A stretch of 64,000 nucleotides of DNA from Streptomyces sp. WMMB303 (GCF_029351045.1 NZ_JARKIN010000001.1:6663001-6727000); one strand, 5' to 3'. Numbered from the stretch's first letter, positions 43,223-52,135 are shown. Notes: a model not told the origin generated them from the sequence alone. Numbers and translations are program-made.

Positions 43223-44506
43223 TCAGCCCTCGTTGTCCTGGTTTTTGTCCACAGAGGGTGTCTCCGAGGGGCCCCAGATGGCATCGGCGATCTTCCGGGC
43301 CACATCCTTGAGCATGGCGTCCGGCACGTGCAGGTACCGCGCTCGCATACGCGCGGAGGTTCCCGGCTCCCACCCCATGATCTGATCGATGACGCGATCC
43401 GGGACACCGAGCAGCATGAGCACGGTGGCGGCGGTGTGCCGGGCGTCGTGAAGCCGGCCGTCCCGGACATGTGCGTCTTCGAGCAGCCGCTTCCAGTCGT
43501 GATAATCCGTGTTCGGGCTCAGCGGGCCACCGAGCGGCTTGGTGAACACGTAGTCCGACTCGCCCCACAGGTTGCCGGCTGCCTTCCGCTCGCGTGCCTG
43601 CGTCTCGGCGTGCGAACGGAGCATCGCGACAAGAGGGCCCGGAAGGGGCACTGCGCGGCGCCCCGCCCTGGACTTGGTGTTCTTCGTCTCTCGACGGGTC
43701 TGCACGCGGTCCGGGCAGTACCCCGCTTTCCGACCGCATGGTGAAGCTTCTGGGCACCCATGCTTGTACCTGGGCCGCAGACGGTTGCGGCGTAGCTTCA
43801 AGTACTCGTTGTCCAGGTCGACGTCAGACCATCGGAGTCCTAGCGTCTCGCCCTGTCGCAGACCGAGCGCCAGCGCCAGCATCCAGCGGGCGCTGTTCCG
43901 ACGCTTGTTGACTTCCATAAGCAGGCGTTGCACCTCTTCCAGGGAGTACGGCTCCACCTCCGATTCCGGTTCCTCGATACGCGGGGGTTTGGCAAGGGCT
44001 GCCGCATTCCTGGCGACGTGGCCGCGCCGTACCGCCTCTGTGAGTGCGGTACGGATCGTGCGGTGCACCTGGTGAGCGGTAGCCGCGGCGCTGCCGGTCT
44101 TCTGCATGCGCTGGTACAGGCTCTCCAGGTGCTCAGGCTCCAAGCGGTCGATGCGGTGTTTTCCGACGCCGGGAATCAGGTGCACACGCACGGCCACCTC
44201 GTAGCCGTCATAAGTGTTCTCACTCACGACCGGCGGCTGAACGATGTTCCCGATCCAGTGCCGAAGCCACTTCTCGACTGTCCACGGCTTGCCCGGCTGT
44301 CGGGCCGCCCCTTCGTCGCGCTGCTTCTCAAGCCGGCGGACTTCGTCAACCAACTCTTTACGCGTCCGGCGCGTCAGATGCCGGCGGTAGGCCTCCCCGT
44401 TCTCCTTGTAGCCCATCGGCACTCGTGCGTGCCATCGGCCGTCTTTCCCGAAGTAGATGGCCGATTCGCCGTTGGCGCGGCGGGTGCGCTTCTTCTCTTC
44501 TGCCAC
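43223..44506 (-). CDS. int: Tyrosine site-specific recombinase (integrase)
   Basis: 427 residues. Catalytic residues of the tyrosine recombinases are visible: Arg in LGLRQGETLGLRW (about residue 217), HxxR in LHDARHTAAT (about 354), and the nucleophilic Tyr in MRARYLHVPD (about 390). The SAM-like N-terminal core-binding domain starts near residue 60. Its stop lies 3 bases from the att repeat. GTG 44506 follows GGAG; a conserved hairpin leader lies about 40 bases upstream. It integrates the element at tRNA-Ser. Confidence 0.95.
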   Translation of the reverse strand: MAEEKKRTRRANGESAIYFGKDGRWHARVPMGYKENGEAYRRHLTRRTRKELVDEVRRLEKQRDEGAARQPGKPWTVEKWLRHWIGNIVQPPVVSENTYDGYEVAVRVHLIPGVGKHRIDRLEPEHLESLYQRMQKTGSAAATAHQVHRTIRTALTEAVRRGHVARNAAALAKPPRIEEPESEVEPYSLEEVQRLLMEVNKRRNSARWMLALALGLRQGETLGLRWSDVDLDNEYLKLRRNRLRPRYKHGCPEASPCGRKAGYCPDRVQTRRETKNTKSRAGRRAVPLPGPLVAMLRSHAETQARERKAAGNLWGESDYVFTKPLGGPLSPNTDYHDWKRLLEDAHVRDGRLHDARHTAATVLMLLGVPDRVIDQIMGWEPGTSARMRARYLHVPDAMLKDVARKIADAIWGPSETPSVDKNQDNEG

Positions 44507-44542
44507 AGGCAGGCTCCGGTTTCTTGGTGTCGGGATTGAAAG

Positions 44543-44583
44543 CCGGGGCGGCGGGCTGTCCTGTCCGGGAGTGCCGCCGCCCC
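44543..44583 (-). promoter_or_regulatory. Conserved leader hairpin, copy A (upstream of int)
   Basis: On the minus strand GGCGGCACTCCCGGAC...GTCCGCCCGCCGCC-like sequence folds into a GCGGC/GCCGC-closed hairpin about 40 bases upstream of the int start, with a CCCGAC block following. Copies B and C (48495-48535, 54040-54076) are nearly identical (one base shorter here) and at the same distance from their genes. Confidence 0.7.
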
Positions 44584-44591
44584 AGGCACCG

Positions 44592-44819
44592 TCAAGCGGC
44601 GCGGCAGGTGGTACGGAGTCGGGCAACGTACGCGGCCGGCGCGTCAGCGGGAACGCGGCGGAGACGGCCGACGGGGATGGATTCCAGCTCTCCGGACCGA
44701 ATGAGCTGATAGCACGTGGTCCGGCCGATGCGGAGTCGGCGGGCGGCCTCTTCGACTGTGAGGAGAACCAGCGTCGGATCGTCATCGGTGGGCGCCGCGA
44801 GGGTGCTGTGCTCGCTCAA
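44592..44819 (-). CDS. xis: Excisionase-type HTH protein
   Basis: 75 residues from a TTG at 44819 that has GAGGAG upstream; an in-frame GTG at 44858 would give 88 residues but lacks a ribosome binding site. A helix-turn-helix of the MerR/excisionase kind is present (TVEEAARRLRIGRTTCYQLIRSGEL). It binds att DNA and directs Int towards excision. It precedes int in the same orientation by 85 bases, separated by the leader hairpin. Confidence 0.88.
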   Translation of the reverse strand: MSEHSTLAAPTDDDPTLVLLTVEEAARRLRIGRTTCYQLIRSGELESIPVGRLRRVPADAPAAYVARLRTTCRAA

Positions 44820-44953
44820 GGTTCGCTCCTCTTGTGCTGTGTTCGCGGGAGATGCCACCGCACAAACCGCACTATCCGCAGAAAGCCCAGACGTTGTCGC
44901 TGAGCTGCGGTAATGCGGTGTGGGGCGGCGTCAGGGCAGGGCCCGCAGAAACT

Positions 44954-45035
44954 CGCGATATTCCGCAAAAAACCGTGGTGCCTCGTCCACGGCGGGTCCC
45001 GCCGCTCCGGGCGCGAGTTTGTGCGGAATATCGCG
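44954..45035. repeat. Inverted 14-mers in the rep upstream region (candidate origin or operator)
   Basis: CGCGATATTCCGCA (44954-44967) and its exact complement (45022-45035) are the strongest pair. Related GTTTGTGCGG motifs recur near 44869 (inverted), 45017 and 45112. The whole 44859-45155 interval has no supported gene. Its AT-rich dyads in GC-rich DNA fit an origin or a replication operator. Confidence 0.5.
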
Positions 45036-45155
45036 GGATAGTGCGGCGGGGCCTCGCCGGGCAGTGCCGCGAGGCCCCGCCGCTGGTCAGCAGCGCTGCC
45101 AGGGTTTATTGCGATTTCGCGGTTTGTGCGGGAGGGGTCGTGAGCGTGGGTCGGT

Positions 45156-46721
45156 TCACCGACCGCCCTGATGGAACTGCGGGTGTACCGACAAACGAGG
45201 TGCGGGCGGTCGCCCTCGTTTGCCGGTGCGCTCCGGCTGGTAGGTCCGCAAGTACCCGTGGTCCTCCAGCAGAGCGAGGGCGGGTTCCAGGTCCGCGATG
45301 GTGGGCGCCTCAGCACGCGAAAGCACCGTGAACAGGTCCCGTCGGCTGACGTCGTCCCACCCGTTGTCCCTGAGCGCTTCCAGCACACTGCGAGCGCGGC
45401 TAACGACCGGATCGGCGCCCATGACGTCGAATACGGCGAGGGCGTGAGCGGTGTAGTACTCCCCCAACTCGATGGCCGCGTTCATGGTCTGCTCGGTGAC
45501 CGGGTGGCGGTGCCCCTCGCCCAGGTGCCCAGCGAGATGCAGCAGTGCCGCGATGCGGGCGGTCGCTCCAGCCAGCTTCCCCGCCCAGTTGGCGATGTGG
45601 CCCAGCCTCCCGCCCCGCGCCTTGAGCTGAGGCTCCACCCGTTCCTGATACGCGATAAGGGCCGCGTCCGCCTCAGGCGAGAGCTGAATGACGGCCGGGT
45701 CCGTCCATTCCGCAAGGGACAACGTCAGGTCGATGACGTTGGACGCGTAAGCGGCGGCCGTCTGCTCAGGTACCGGATCGGTGATGACCTTCCGCTCGCC
45801 GACTGTCGAAGCAGGGAGCGCGTACAGGAAGCGAGCGAGCAACCCACGCCCGTCGAACCCCTTCACCTTGCCGATATCGCGGAGCACGTCCGGCTGTACG
45901 GCGAGGCCGATGGTCAGGGCGGGGGCGTCGATGTACTCGCGGCGGGTCTGCCGGTTGACCCTCAGCCGGTCCCCGGCATGCCCCTTGAGGAACACCTCCA
46001 TGTTCGGAGCGCCGGAGTAGCGGCCGGCGATGATGTCGAAGATGCCTCCCTCAGCACTCAGCACGGACAGTCGTCCACCCTGCTCCGACATGAGCGAGGT
46101 GACCGTTTCGGGCGTGGAGTCGTCCGCCAGCAGCACCGGTTCGGCCGGCACCGTGAGCGTGTCGGCCGTCTGTGCGAGACCCACAGCCGTCGCGACCATG
46201 TCGTCCCGCTTGTCGTCATCGGCCGATGCGGCCTTGGCGGCGGCCTTGTCGGCCGCTTCCTTGGCCAGTCGCGCGGTCAGCTCTGCCTCGACAATGACCG
46301 GCTTCATGGTGGCCTTGAGCTGTTTCTCCGCCTCGTACAGCGGATCTGTCAGCAGAGAGAAGACGGCCGACTTCCGGTTGGCCGGCGGGAGAGCAACCAC
46401 GGTGTAGAGGTTGGTCGGCTCCCGCCAGTTGCCGCGCACGTGGACCACCGACCGGCCGCCGGCCGCCGTGCCGAGTACGGCGAGAGCCAGCGAGCCGGCG
46501 AGATCCACCGGGGTCTGTGTCTCCTCGGCGACAGCCGTCACGAAGTCGCGCACCCACCGGGGCAGCACGTGGACGGGAAACGGCGGGCGCTCCCGGCGGC
46601 CGGTGAGCGGGATAGGTTCCTCCCACGCTTCCTGTGCCGTCTCGTCCGCGACGGGTGGTGTTTCGTTCAGGGTGGGCAGTCCGGCCCACACGTCCGGGCT
46701 GTCCACAGCCTGTGTGGTCAT
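45156..46721 (-). CDS. DUF3987 replication-associated protein
   Basis: 521 residues. The DUF3987 domain covers most of the protein (VVALPPANRKSAVFSLLTDPL has a Walker-like nucleotide site; LSVLSAEGGIFDIIAGRYSG and GLLARFLYALP are family text). The C-terminal 90 residues form a winged helix (SRRDLFTVLSRAEAPTIADLEPAL) ending in a basic tail. Such proteins act as helicase/primase-helicase in mobile elements, usually with a prim-pol protein, which lies just upstream. ATG 46721 follows GGAGGG. Confidence 0.82.
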   Translation of the reverse strand: MTTQAVDSPDVWAGLPTLNETPPVADETAQEAWEEPIPLTGRRERPPFPVHVLPRWVRDFVTAVAEETQTPVDLAGSLALAVLGTAAGGRSVVHVRGNWREPTNLYTVVALPPANRKSAVFSLLTDPLYEAEKQLKATMKPVIVEAELTARLAKEAADKAAAKAASADDDKRDDMVATAVGLAQTADTLTVPAEPVLLADDSTPETVTSLMSEQGGRLSVLSAEGGIFDIIAGRYSGAPNMEVFLKGHAGDRLRVNRQTRREYIDAPALTIGLAVQPDVLRDIGKVKGFDGRGLLARFLYALPASTVGERKVITDPVPEQTAAAYASNVIDLTLSLAEWTDPAVIQLSPEADAALIAYQERVEPQLKARGGRLGHIANWAGKLAGATARIAALLHLAGHLGEGHRHPVTEQTMNAAIELGEYYTAHALAVFDVMGADPVVSRARSVLEALRDNGWDDVSRRDLFTVLSRAEAPTIADLEPALALLEDHGYLRTYQPERTGKRGRPPAPRLSVHPQFHQGGR

Positions 46722-46848
46722 GCGGCTGCCCTCCCTTCTTGGATATGGACGCCCTTGCGGGCGACGTTCTTTCGGGCGCCTACGGTCGCCCGTGGCGGGG
46801 CCTGTGAGGCGCCATGCGGGCCAGTCACGGGCGAGGGGGATGGATTGG

Positions 46849-47727
46849 TCATGCCGCACGCTCCGGGGCCGCCTTAAGGCCGTTGGCGACGGCACGGCGG
46901 GCGTACGCCTCGGGGACACCGACGGAGACGGCCGCGGCAACGACCTGTTCGCCGAGGGCCTCCAACCCACACGGGCCCGGGCACTGCACGTGCTGGCCCG
47001 CGATGAACCGCGCCACTCCGAACGCCTGCGAGCCGGCGCCGGACTCGGTGCGAGCCCGCACCCGAGCGAGACCGCGTTCCAGACCTGTGCGCACATACCG
47101 TTCGGTATGACGACACCCGGCGGCGACCGTCCGGTCCCAGGTCGTACGGCAGGGGAGAGAAGAGGCCACCCCCGCGCGAGCCCAGGTGGTTTCTTCCTTT
47201 GTCGGCAGCGCACGGACGGATCCCGGTAGCGGCACCGCAGCACCGCTACCGCCCCCGAGCCACCGCGCGTAGGACATGCGCGACTTGATGTCGACACCCG
47301 GCCGCACGCCGTTGGCAGACTGCATAGCGCCCCGGTAGATCCAGTGCTCCCCGCGCGTCGTCGTCACAGTCCGTGTGGCGGGCAAGGTCGCGCGGGCCCA
47401 TGCGACGGCTGCCGCGTCGTCCAGATCGACGACGGTCAGCTCTGCCCCTCCGGGGTGAAAGGCGATAGCGACGGCCTGACGCCAAGCAGCCGCCCACGCC
47501 GTGGACACGAGCACGGCCGGATCGGTCGTCGCAGCGGCCCACCCGTGGCAGACAGCCGGGCACTCGCAGGGCCCGGGGTTCTTCATGTTCGGCCGCCCGC
47601 CACAGACGTTCTTGGCGCAGGCGCGACAGTTACCGAACGGCACCTTGCCCTCTCGCAGGGGCAGCACCGGCACGCCGACCCCGGCTAGGTCCAGCGCGGT
47701 GCGCAGGTGATCGTGGCGGACCCTCAT
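46849..47727 (-). CDS. Bifunctional DNA primase/polymerase (prim-pol) protein
   Basis: 292 residues. LTVVDLDDAAAVAWA (Asp pair) and TVTTTRGEHWIYRG are AEP prim-pol core motifs for metal-dependent nucleotidyl transfer, and PGVDIKSRMSYAR holds a further basic/acidic motif. A Cys cluster (CRACAKNVCGG...CECPAVCHGW) near residue 35-65 may bind zinc. It starts element replication after excision. ATG overlaps the methyltransferase stop by ATGA. Confidence 0.85.
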   Translation of the reverse strand: MRVRHDHLRTALDLAGVGVPVLPLREGKVPFGNCRACAKNVCGGRPNMKNPGPCECPAVCHGWAAATTDPAVLVSTAWAAAWRQAVAIAFHPGGAELTVVDLDDAAAVAWARATLPATRTVTTTRGEHWIYRGAMQSANGVRPGVDIKSRMSYARWLGGGSGAAVPLPGSVRALPTKEETTWARAGVASSLPCRTTWDRTVAAGCRHTERYVRTGLERGLARVRARTESGAGSQAFGVARFIAGQHVQCPGPCGLEALGEQVVAAAVSVGVPEAYARRAVANGLKAAPERAA

Positions 47728-48452
47728 GCCGCCACCCCCAACGAGTTCAGGGCGGCGAGGTGGGCCCGCCCGATGAACTCCGTGTAGGCGGGCGGAATGG
47801 CCTCGGTCAGTTCCTCGCGCACATCGGTCCAGCCGATGCCCATAGCAGCCTGTAGTTCCGGGACGGACGGCTTGCCACCACCGGAGCCGTACGCCGCGAC
47901 GTACGGGCCGTCGTAGAAGCGACCGTGCCGGTAGCCACGCACTCGCCCACGGTGCGGGACGTGTGCCGGCTGCTCCATGGTCCAGCCGCCAAGTTCGAAG
48001 TTGCGATGCCGAATGACACCGAGACCAAACATCTCGCCGCACAACGTCAGGTCCCTGCGAATCCGGGCGCGGCCGTTGGGCTGCTCGATCACATACGGCA
48101 GAGACGTCTTGTCAAGCAGGGCACGGGTGCGTGCAACCAGGTCGACATGAGTACGGCCCCACCCCTGGGACGCGTTGGTCCCCACAGTGAGTGCGCATCC
48201 GTGCTGACAGGGCGGGGAGGCGTGGACGAACGCGTACCGCCGGATCTCGCTCGTGTCGATGAGGCGCGCGAGGTAGGTCAGAGCGTCGCCCTGGTGATAC
48301 GGGAAGGGATAGTTCAGCCGCCGGACGATGTCACAACCGTCTACGGCGAATCCGGCGCGAGCGTAGCCCGCTCCAGCACCGCCAGCGCACGAGAAGAGAT
48401 CCAGCAGACGCGGCCGGTTCGCGGCTCGCAGGGTTGGCGTTGGTTGGGTCAT
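47724..48452 (-). CDS. Solitary C5-cytosine DNA methyltransferase-like protein
   Basis: 242 residues. Motif I LLDLFSCAGGAGAGYARAGF binds SAM, motif IV SPPCQHG holds the catalytic Cys, motif VI is EQPNG (usual ENV), and RHRNFELG resembles motif VIII. It is shorter than the normal 330 residues, and the target-recognition region is reduced. No restriction partner is present. It may protect the element from host restriction on transfer. Conserved leader hairpin B lies about 43 bases upstream of ATG 48452. Confidence 0.82.
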   Translation of the reverse strand: MTQPTPTLRAANRPRLLDLFSCAGGAGAGYARAGFAVDGCDIVRRLNYPFPYHQGDALTYLARLIDTSEIRRYAFVHASPPCQHGCALTVGTNASQGWGRTHVDLVARTRALLDKTSLPYVIEQPNGRARIRRDLTLCGEMFGLGVIRHRNFELGGWTMEQPAHVPHRGRVRGYRHGRFYDGPYVAAYGSGGGKPSVPELQAAMGIGWTDVREELTEAIPPAYTEFIGRAHLAALNSLGVAA

Positions 48453-48494
48453 GCTGGGGGTTCTCCTGTTCTGCTTCGTCGGGATTGGGAGACC

Positions 48495-48535
48495 GAGGGC
48501 GGCGGGCTGTCCTTGTCCGGGAGTGCCGCCGCCCT
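48495..48535 (-). promoter_or_regulatory. Conserved leader hairpin, copy B (upstream of methyltransferase)
   Basis: Thirty-two bases match copy C exactly. It starts a few bases after the stop of the preceding gene and ends about 43 bases before the methyltransferase start, so it may act as intercistronic terminator/attenuator or processing site. Confidence 0.7.
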
Positions 48536-48544
48536 CGGGCGTCG

Positions 48545-49009
48545 CTAGCTGTGGAAGTGGTTGCGCTTGAACACGGCCTTGCGGATGTTGACCGAGGTCC
48601 CGCCGTGGCCGCTCCCGCTGAAGACCTGCACGGCGACCCAGCCGCCGAAGACGACGGCGGCGAGGATGATGATCTGAGTGACCAGTGCGGTCAGGGCGGT
48701 GATGAACGCGGTCAGCAGGAACAGCCCGCCGCACGCCGCGCCAAACCCGATGCCACCGAGGGCGAGGTTCACTGCCGTGCGCGAGACAGCTGGCTTGGCC
48801 GCGACCGGTTCGGGCTTGGCCGGCTCGATGGCGTAGCCGGTGACGACGCGGCCGTCCGGCAGGGCCACACTCGCCACCGTCGGAGTGCTACCGGGCTGCA
48901 CCGGTACGCGAGGCGACGCGTGCGCGGGCATGATCTGAGCGGGACGGTGGACTTCTACGGCCGCCGCGTCCTCTGCGATCGGACGACGACGGGGAATGGA
49001 TTCGTTCAC
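48545..49009 (-). CDS. Small two-helix membrane protein (DUF6251-like)
   Basis: 154 residues. The first 80 residues are soluble with an IPRRRP basic motif; two hydrophobic helices follow (LGGIGFGAACGGLFLLTAFI and LVTQIIILAAVVFGGWVAV). The C-terminal tail (SVNIRKAVFKRNHFHS) is basic. Commonly found in AICE transfer regions next to the FtsK-like ATPase. Probably contributes to the spread/transfer apparatus (Spd-like); role inferred. Confidence 0.65.
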   Translation of the reverse strand: MNESIPRRRPIAEDAAAVEVHRPAQIMPAHASPRVPVQPGSTPTVASVALPDGRVVTGYAIEPAKPEPVAAKPAVSRTAVNLALGGIGFGAACGGLFLLTAFITALTALVTQIIILAAVVFGGWVAVQVFSGSGHGGTSVNIRKAVFKRNHFHS

Positions 49010-49047
49010 GTGCTGGGCTCCCTTCCAGTGGTCATGTCGGCGAAGGG

Positions 49048-49299
49048 TCAGCGGGTGCCGGCGCGGTAGGTCCGGGCGGCGCGGTTGTAGATCCAGCGGC
49101 CGACGCGTATGCGCTTGCCAGTGGCGTCACAGCGACGGCAGTACTTGCCGCGCTTGAGCCGTCCCTTGCGGTCGGTCTTGAGTTCGTGGCCCATGCCGTC
49201 GCACTTGCGGCAGTCGCCAAACGGGCTCAGCCAGCACCTGAAGCTGTAACCCAGTGTGACGACAAGTAGGCATGCGCTAGCGAGCAGGAGAAGGATCAT
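49048..49299 (-). CDS. Small membrane protein with double CxxC zinc-knuckle
   Basis: 83 residues. One N-terminal helix (LLLLASACLLVVTLGYSF) then CRKCDGMGH and CRRCDATGK, two DnaJ-type CxxCxGxG half-fingers, joined by a basic linker. It resembles small zinc-ribbon membrane proteins of Streptomyces transfer operons. Role unknown. Confidence 0.65.
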   Translation of the reverse strand: MILLLLASACLLVVTLGYSFRCWLSPFGDCRKCDGMGHELKTDRKGRLKRGKYCRRCDATGKRIRVGRWIYNRAARTYRAGTR

Positions 49300-49342
49300 C
49301 AGGGGCCTCTCAGACAGATCTTCGGGGGTCTGCGCAGGTGGG

Positions 49343-49443
49343 CCGCTAGGCGCTAGTGGCCTGATCAGAAGCGGTTTTCCTCGCTAGCGAGGTCGCTAGG
49401 TCTAGCAACGTGGGGTGCTAGACCTAGCGACCGTTCAGCGCTA
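49343..49443. repeat. CGCTAG repeat cluster with 17-bp inverted repeat (candidate clt)
   Basis: CGCTAG or its complement occurs at least five times in about 90 bases downstream of the transfer ATPase gene. A perfect 17-bp inverted repeat (49391-49407 with 49416-49432, 8-base loop) is at its centre. In other Streptomyces elements the cis-acting transfer locus clt, with short TraB-recognition repeats, lies just downstream of tra. The hairpin could also be the tra terminator. Confidence 0.6.
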
Positions 49444-51666
49444 CCCGTCGGACCGCTTTTTGTTGCGTTCCGTAATCGCGTCGATGATGTGCTGACGCTC
49501 GATGCCGCGCCGGTTGGCGCCTTTGCCGGTCTCCGTAGCACCCCAGACCTGCCCGGTCTTGATGCCGAACGGCTTGAGTGCGTTGGAGAGCTGATCGGCC
49601 TTGGCGCGGCCCTCCAGCTCTGCCCAAGCGCCGTACGCCTCTGCGTTCAGCTCGGCGAGCCGGTCCACGATGGTCTCGGACCACACCTTGTCCTCCGTGC
49701 GGCCCAGTACGGCGGCGATGTCGTCCAGAATCGCGTCAGCGCCGCGCACAGTGCTGACCTCGCCGACGGCGTCGCCGGACAGAGTGCCTTCGGCTTCCCG
49801 CAGATCACGAGCGCGGCCGACGATGGTCTCGGCGTCGCGGCCGTCGGCGAGGTATGTACGCACGATCCCGGAGTCATCCGACATCCCCTTGAGCAGACCC
49901 ACGCCCTTGTGGGACTTGAGCAGCCGGGAGGCGTCCAGACCTTCGCTGTAGGCGCCGGCGCCCAAGACGACGTCGGACACCTGCCACGAGCCGACCCGCA
50001 GGGAGAACCGGGCCTGATGCTGGTCACGCAGCACCGACGGGCATGCGGTGTCGTCCGGCTTCTGCGTGGACGTCATCACCGACACTCCTACCGCCGGGGC
50101 GACGCGAGCGAGGTAAACCAGCAGGTCAAGGATGGTTTTGCCGTGCACGGGGTGCTGCAAGTACTCCTGCACCTCATCCACCACCACCAGAGTGAGCGGC
50201 ATGTTCAGCTTCTTGTCCCGGCTGATCTCCGGGGTGAGCTTGCCCTCCGGGCAGATGTGCAGCGGCAGTTCCGAGAGCCGGTGGTAGCGGTCCTCGACGT
50301 CCGCTTTCAGTTCCATCAGGGCGTTGACCAGGTGTTCCACCGGGTCGAAGCCGTTGCGCGGCACGATGCCGAAGCCGATGCGGTGCGCGACCTTTGAGAA
50401 TGCTCGCCAGTCCGGTGACGCCTTGCCATCGAACACGATCAGCTTGACGTAGGGATCCAGAGCGGCGGCGAGGGCGATGGTGCGCGCAGAGAACGTCTTG
50501 CCCTGTCGGGGCACGGCGCCAACCAGCAGCGACAGCCACAGCATCGTGACCATCACCGGGTTGCCGCGCTCATCCACTCCCCACGGGAAGGGCTTCCAGA
50601 AGTCGACCCTCGTTGCTCCCAGCAGCGGCGTACGTCCGGCGGGTACCGCGAGCGGGTCACGGTCGGCGATCCAGTAGGACACTCGCCGGTCACTCGACTC
50701 GTCCTTGTCCAGGAACAATTGGGTGGACGAGATGTCCATGCCGGAAGCAAGCCGACCTCGTGCCTTCATGGCGTCCTCGAACGTCTTGCCGTAGGGCAGG
50801 TCGACGATGACACGCCATCCGTCGCCGTCACGGCCGATCGGCCGCGGGAACGCGACCGTCTGATTCTTTGTGGTCAGTCCGGCCACCTCGTGCGCCCGAA
50901 TCACGATGTCGCTGGAGAGCTTCCGCTTGCGGAACGTGACCTTGGCCCGGTCGATCAGCGGCCGGTCTGCCGGCGCTCCGGCCACACCGAGACCTGTGGT
51001 CAGCGTCGCCACCGACAGCAGGAGCAGCCACGAAGGGGCCATGACGTACAGGATCAGCGCCACAATCAGCCCGAGGAACGAGCCGACGAAAGCAAGCGCA
51101 CCGCGCAAGCGAACGCGGTCATTGCGCTGCCTCGACAGCTTCAAGTACTCGCCGGCGTCCTCGGCCTCGACGGCAGCGTTTCGCAGCGGCCTGCCCTCGG
51201 CATCGAACACCCATCGGCCGATTGCGGCCGACCACCGCCACGCCCCGCGCGGAGCGTAGGCCACAAGCTTCGGGGTGTAGATGCACGGCAACCGCACGGC
51301 GTGATAGCCGACCACGGTCGGGTAGTGCCGCAGGGCCCACCGGCGGACGGCCTTGCGCTGGTCAGGCAGCTTCACCCAGTCGGGCAAGACCGGCTGACGC
51401 GCCTTGTCCTTGGCTTCCATCCATTCGGCAATGGATGGCGGGTACACCTCGCGCGGCGGGTCGACCGGGGCACCCTCGGTCAGCCCCTCACCGTCGGGGT
51501 CGTCGATCTCGGGGAGGTCGGCCTCCCACTCACCCGGCTTTGCCTCGCCCGGTGCCGACGTCTCAGGGGTTGCCGATCGGGTCTTGGCCAGTGGAATAGG
51601 GATGACTTCCGCTGTGTGTTCTTCCGGTTCCGCCGTAGTGGGACCGGACACGTTCATCTCGGTCAC
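49441..51666 (-). CDS. tra: FtsK/SpoIIIE-type DNA-transfer ATPase (TraB/TraSA-like)
   Basis: 741 residues. Two helices near residues 195-245 (LAFVGSFLGLIVALILYVM, LLLLSVATLTTGLGVAG) anchor it. The motor domain has Walker A GAVPRQGKTFSA near residue 384 and Walker B LTLVVVDEVQEY near 494. A winged helix-like C-terminal region ends near KPFGIKTGQVWGATETG, the likely TRS-binding domain. It forms a hexameric pore that moves double-stranded DNA between mycelia. The basic C-terminus (ERNKKRSDG) is typical. Followed by the candidate clt. Confidence 0.93.
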   Translation of the reverse strand: MTEMNVSGPTTAEPEEHTAEVIPIPLAKTRSATPETSAPGEAKPGEWEADLPEIDDPDGEGLTEGAPVDPPREVYPPSIAEWMEAKDKARQPVLPDWVKLPDQRKAVRRWALRHYPTVVGYHAVRLPCIYTPKLVAYAPRGAWRWSAAIGRWVFDAEGRPLRNAAVEAEDAGEYLKLSRQRNDRVRLRGALAFVGSFLGLIVALILYVMAPSWLLLLSVATLTTGLGVAGAPADRPLIDRAKVTFRKRKLSSDIVIRAHEVAGLTTKNQTVAFPRPIGRDGDGWRVIVDLPYGKTFEDAMKARGRLASGMDISSTQLFLDKDESSDRRVSYWIADRDPLAVPAGRTPLLGATRVDFWKPFPWGVDERGNPVMVTMLWLSLLVGAVPRQGKTFSARTIALAAALDPYVKLIVFDGKASPDWRAFSKVAHRIGFGIVPRNGFDPVEHLVNALMELKADVEDRYHRLSELPLHICPEGKLTPEISRDKKLNMPLTLVVVDEVQEYLQHPVHGKTILDLLVYLARVAPAVGVSVMTSTQKPDDTACPSVLRDQHQARFSLRVGSWQVSDVVLGAGAYSEGLDASRLLKSHKGVGLLKGMSDDSGIVRTYLADGRDAETIVGRARDLREAEGTLSGDAVGEVSTVRGADAILDDIAAVLGRTEDKVWSETIVDRLAELNAEAYGAWAELEGRAKADQLSNALKPFGIKTGQVWGATETGKGANRRGIERQHIIDAITERNKKRSDG

Positions 51667-51751
51667 GATGGATCTGCTCCTTCATGGGAGTCGGAGGGTC
51701 CGGCCGGCAACGAGTGGAAGGGGCTGGCCGGACCGGGGGGGCTCAGGTGGC

Positions 51752-52135
51752 TCAGGCAGCGCGCTGTTCCTCGGGGAAAGCGCAGGGCACGCACATACCG
51801 AGCGAAGTGGGGATGACGTATCCGGCGTCTCTGCCGCACGCTGGACACCGGCGGCGAGCGCGCATCATCGCTGCATGCGCCCGCCACCTGCCCGGCGTCA
51901 TCGGGCGTACTGGCCGGGCGAGATCGGCCCGGTACAGGAACGCAGTCAGCGGCTCGCGCCGTCGTCGTGGCCTGAGGATTTGTGCCGCGACGTCTTGGCC
52001 GCCCGGCCGCAGTCCCCGACTGCGTAATTGGCGACGGGTGGCCAAGCCATCCGGAGCGCACCGCCACGGGTAGGTGGGTATGCCGAACCGCTCGCCGGAG
52101 GGGTCGAAGCAGTCGGCGCTTCCAAGCCGCTTCAC
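51752..52135 (-). CDS. RRQRL-motif zinc-binding protein
   Basis: 127 residues. RRQLRSRGLRPGGQDVAAQI is the hallmark of the small RRQRL family in Streptomyces mobile elements. The C-terminal CPACGRD...CVPCAF pair forms a zinc ribbon. ATG overlaps the stop of the preceding gene (ATGA). Function unknown; its conserved position before tra suggests a transfer role. Confidence 0.75.
   Translation of the reverse strand: MKRLGSADCFDPSGERFGIPTYPWRCAPDGLATRRQLRSRGLRPGGQDVAAQILRPRRRREPLTAFLYRADLARPVRPMTPGRWRAHAAMMRARRRCPACGRDAGYVIPTSLGMCVPCAFPEEQRAA

Noticed and set aside
44834..45331. Plus-strand 165-codon frame over the rep upstream interval
   Set aside because: It runs antisense into the DUF3987 gene, lacks a ribosome binding site, and has no protein-like signature.
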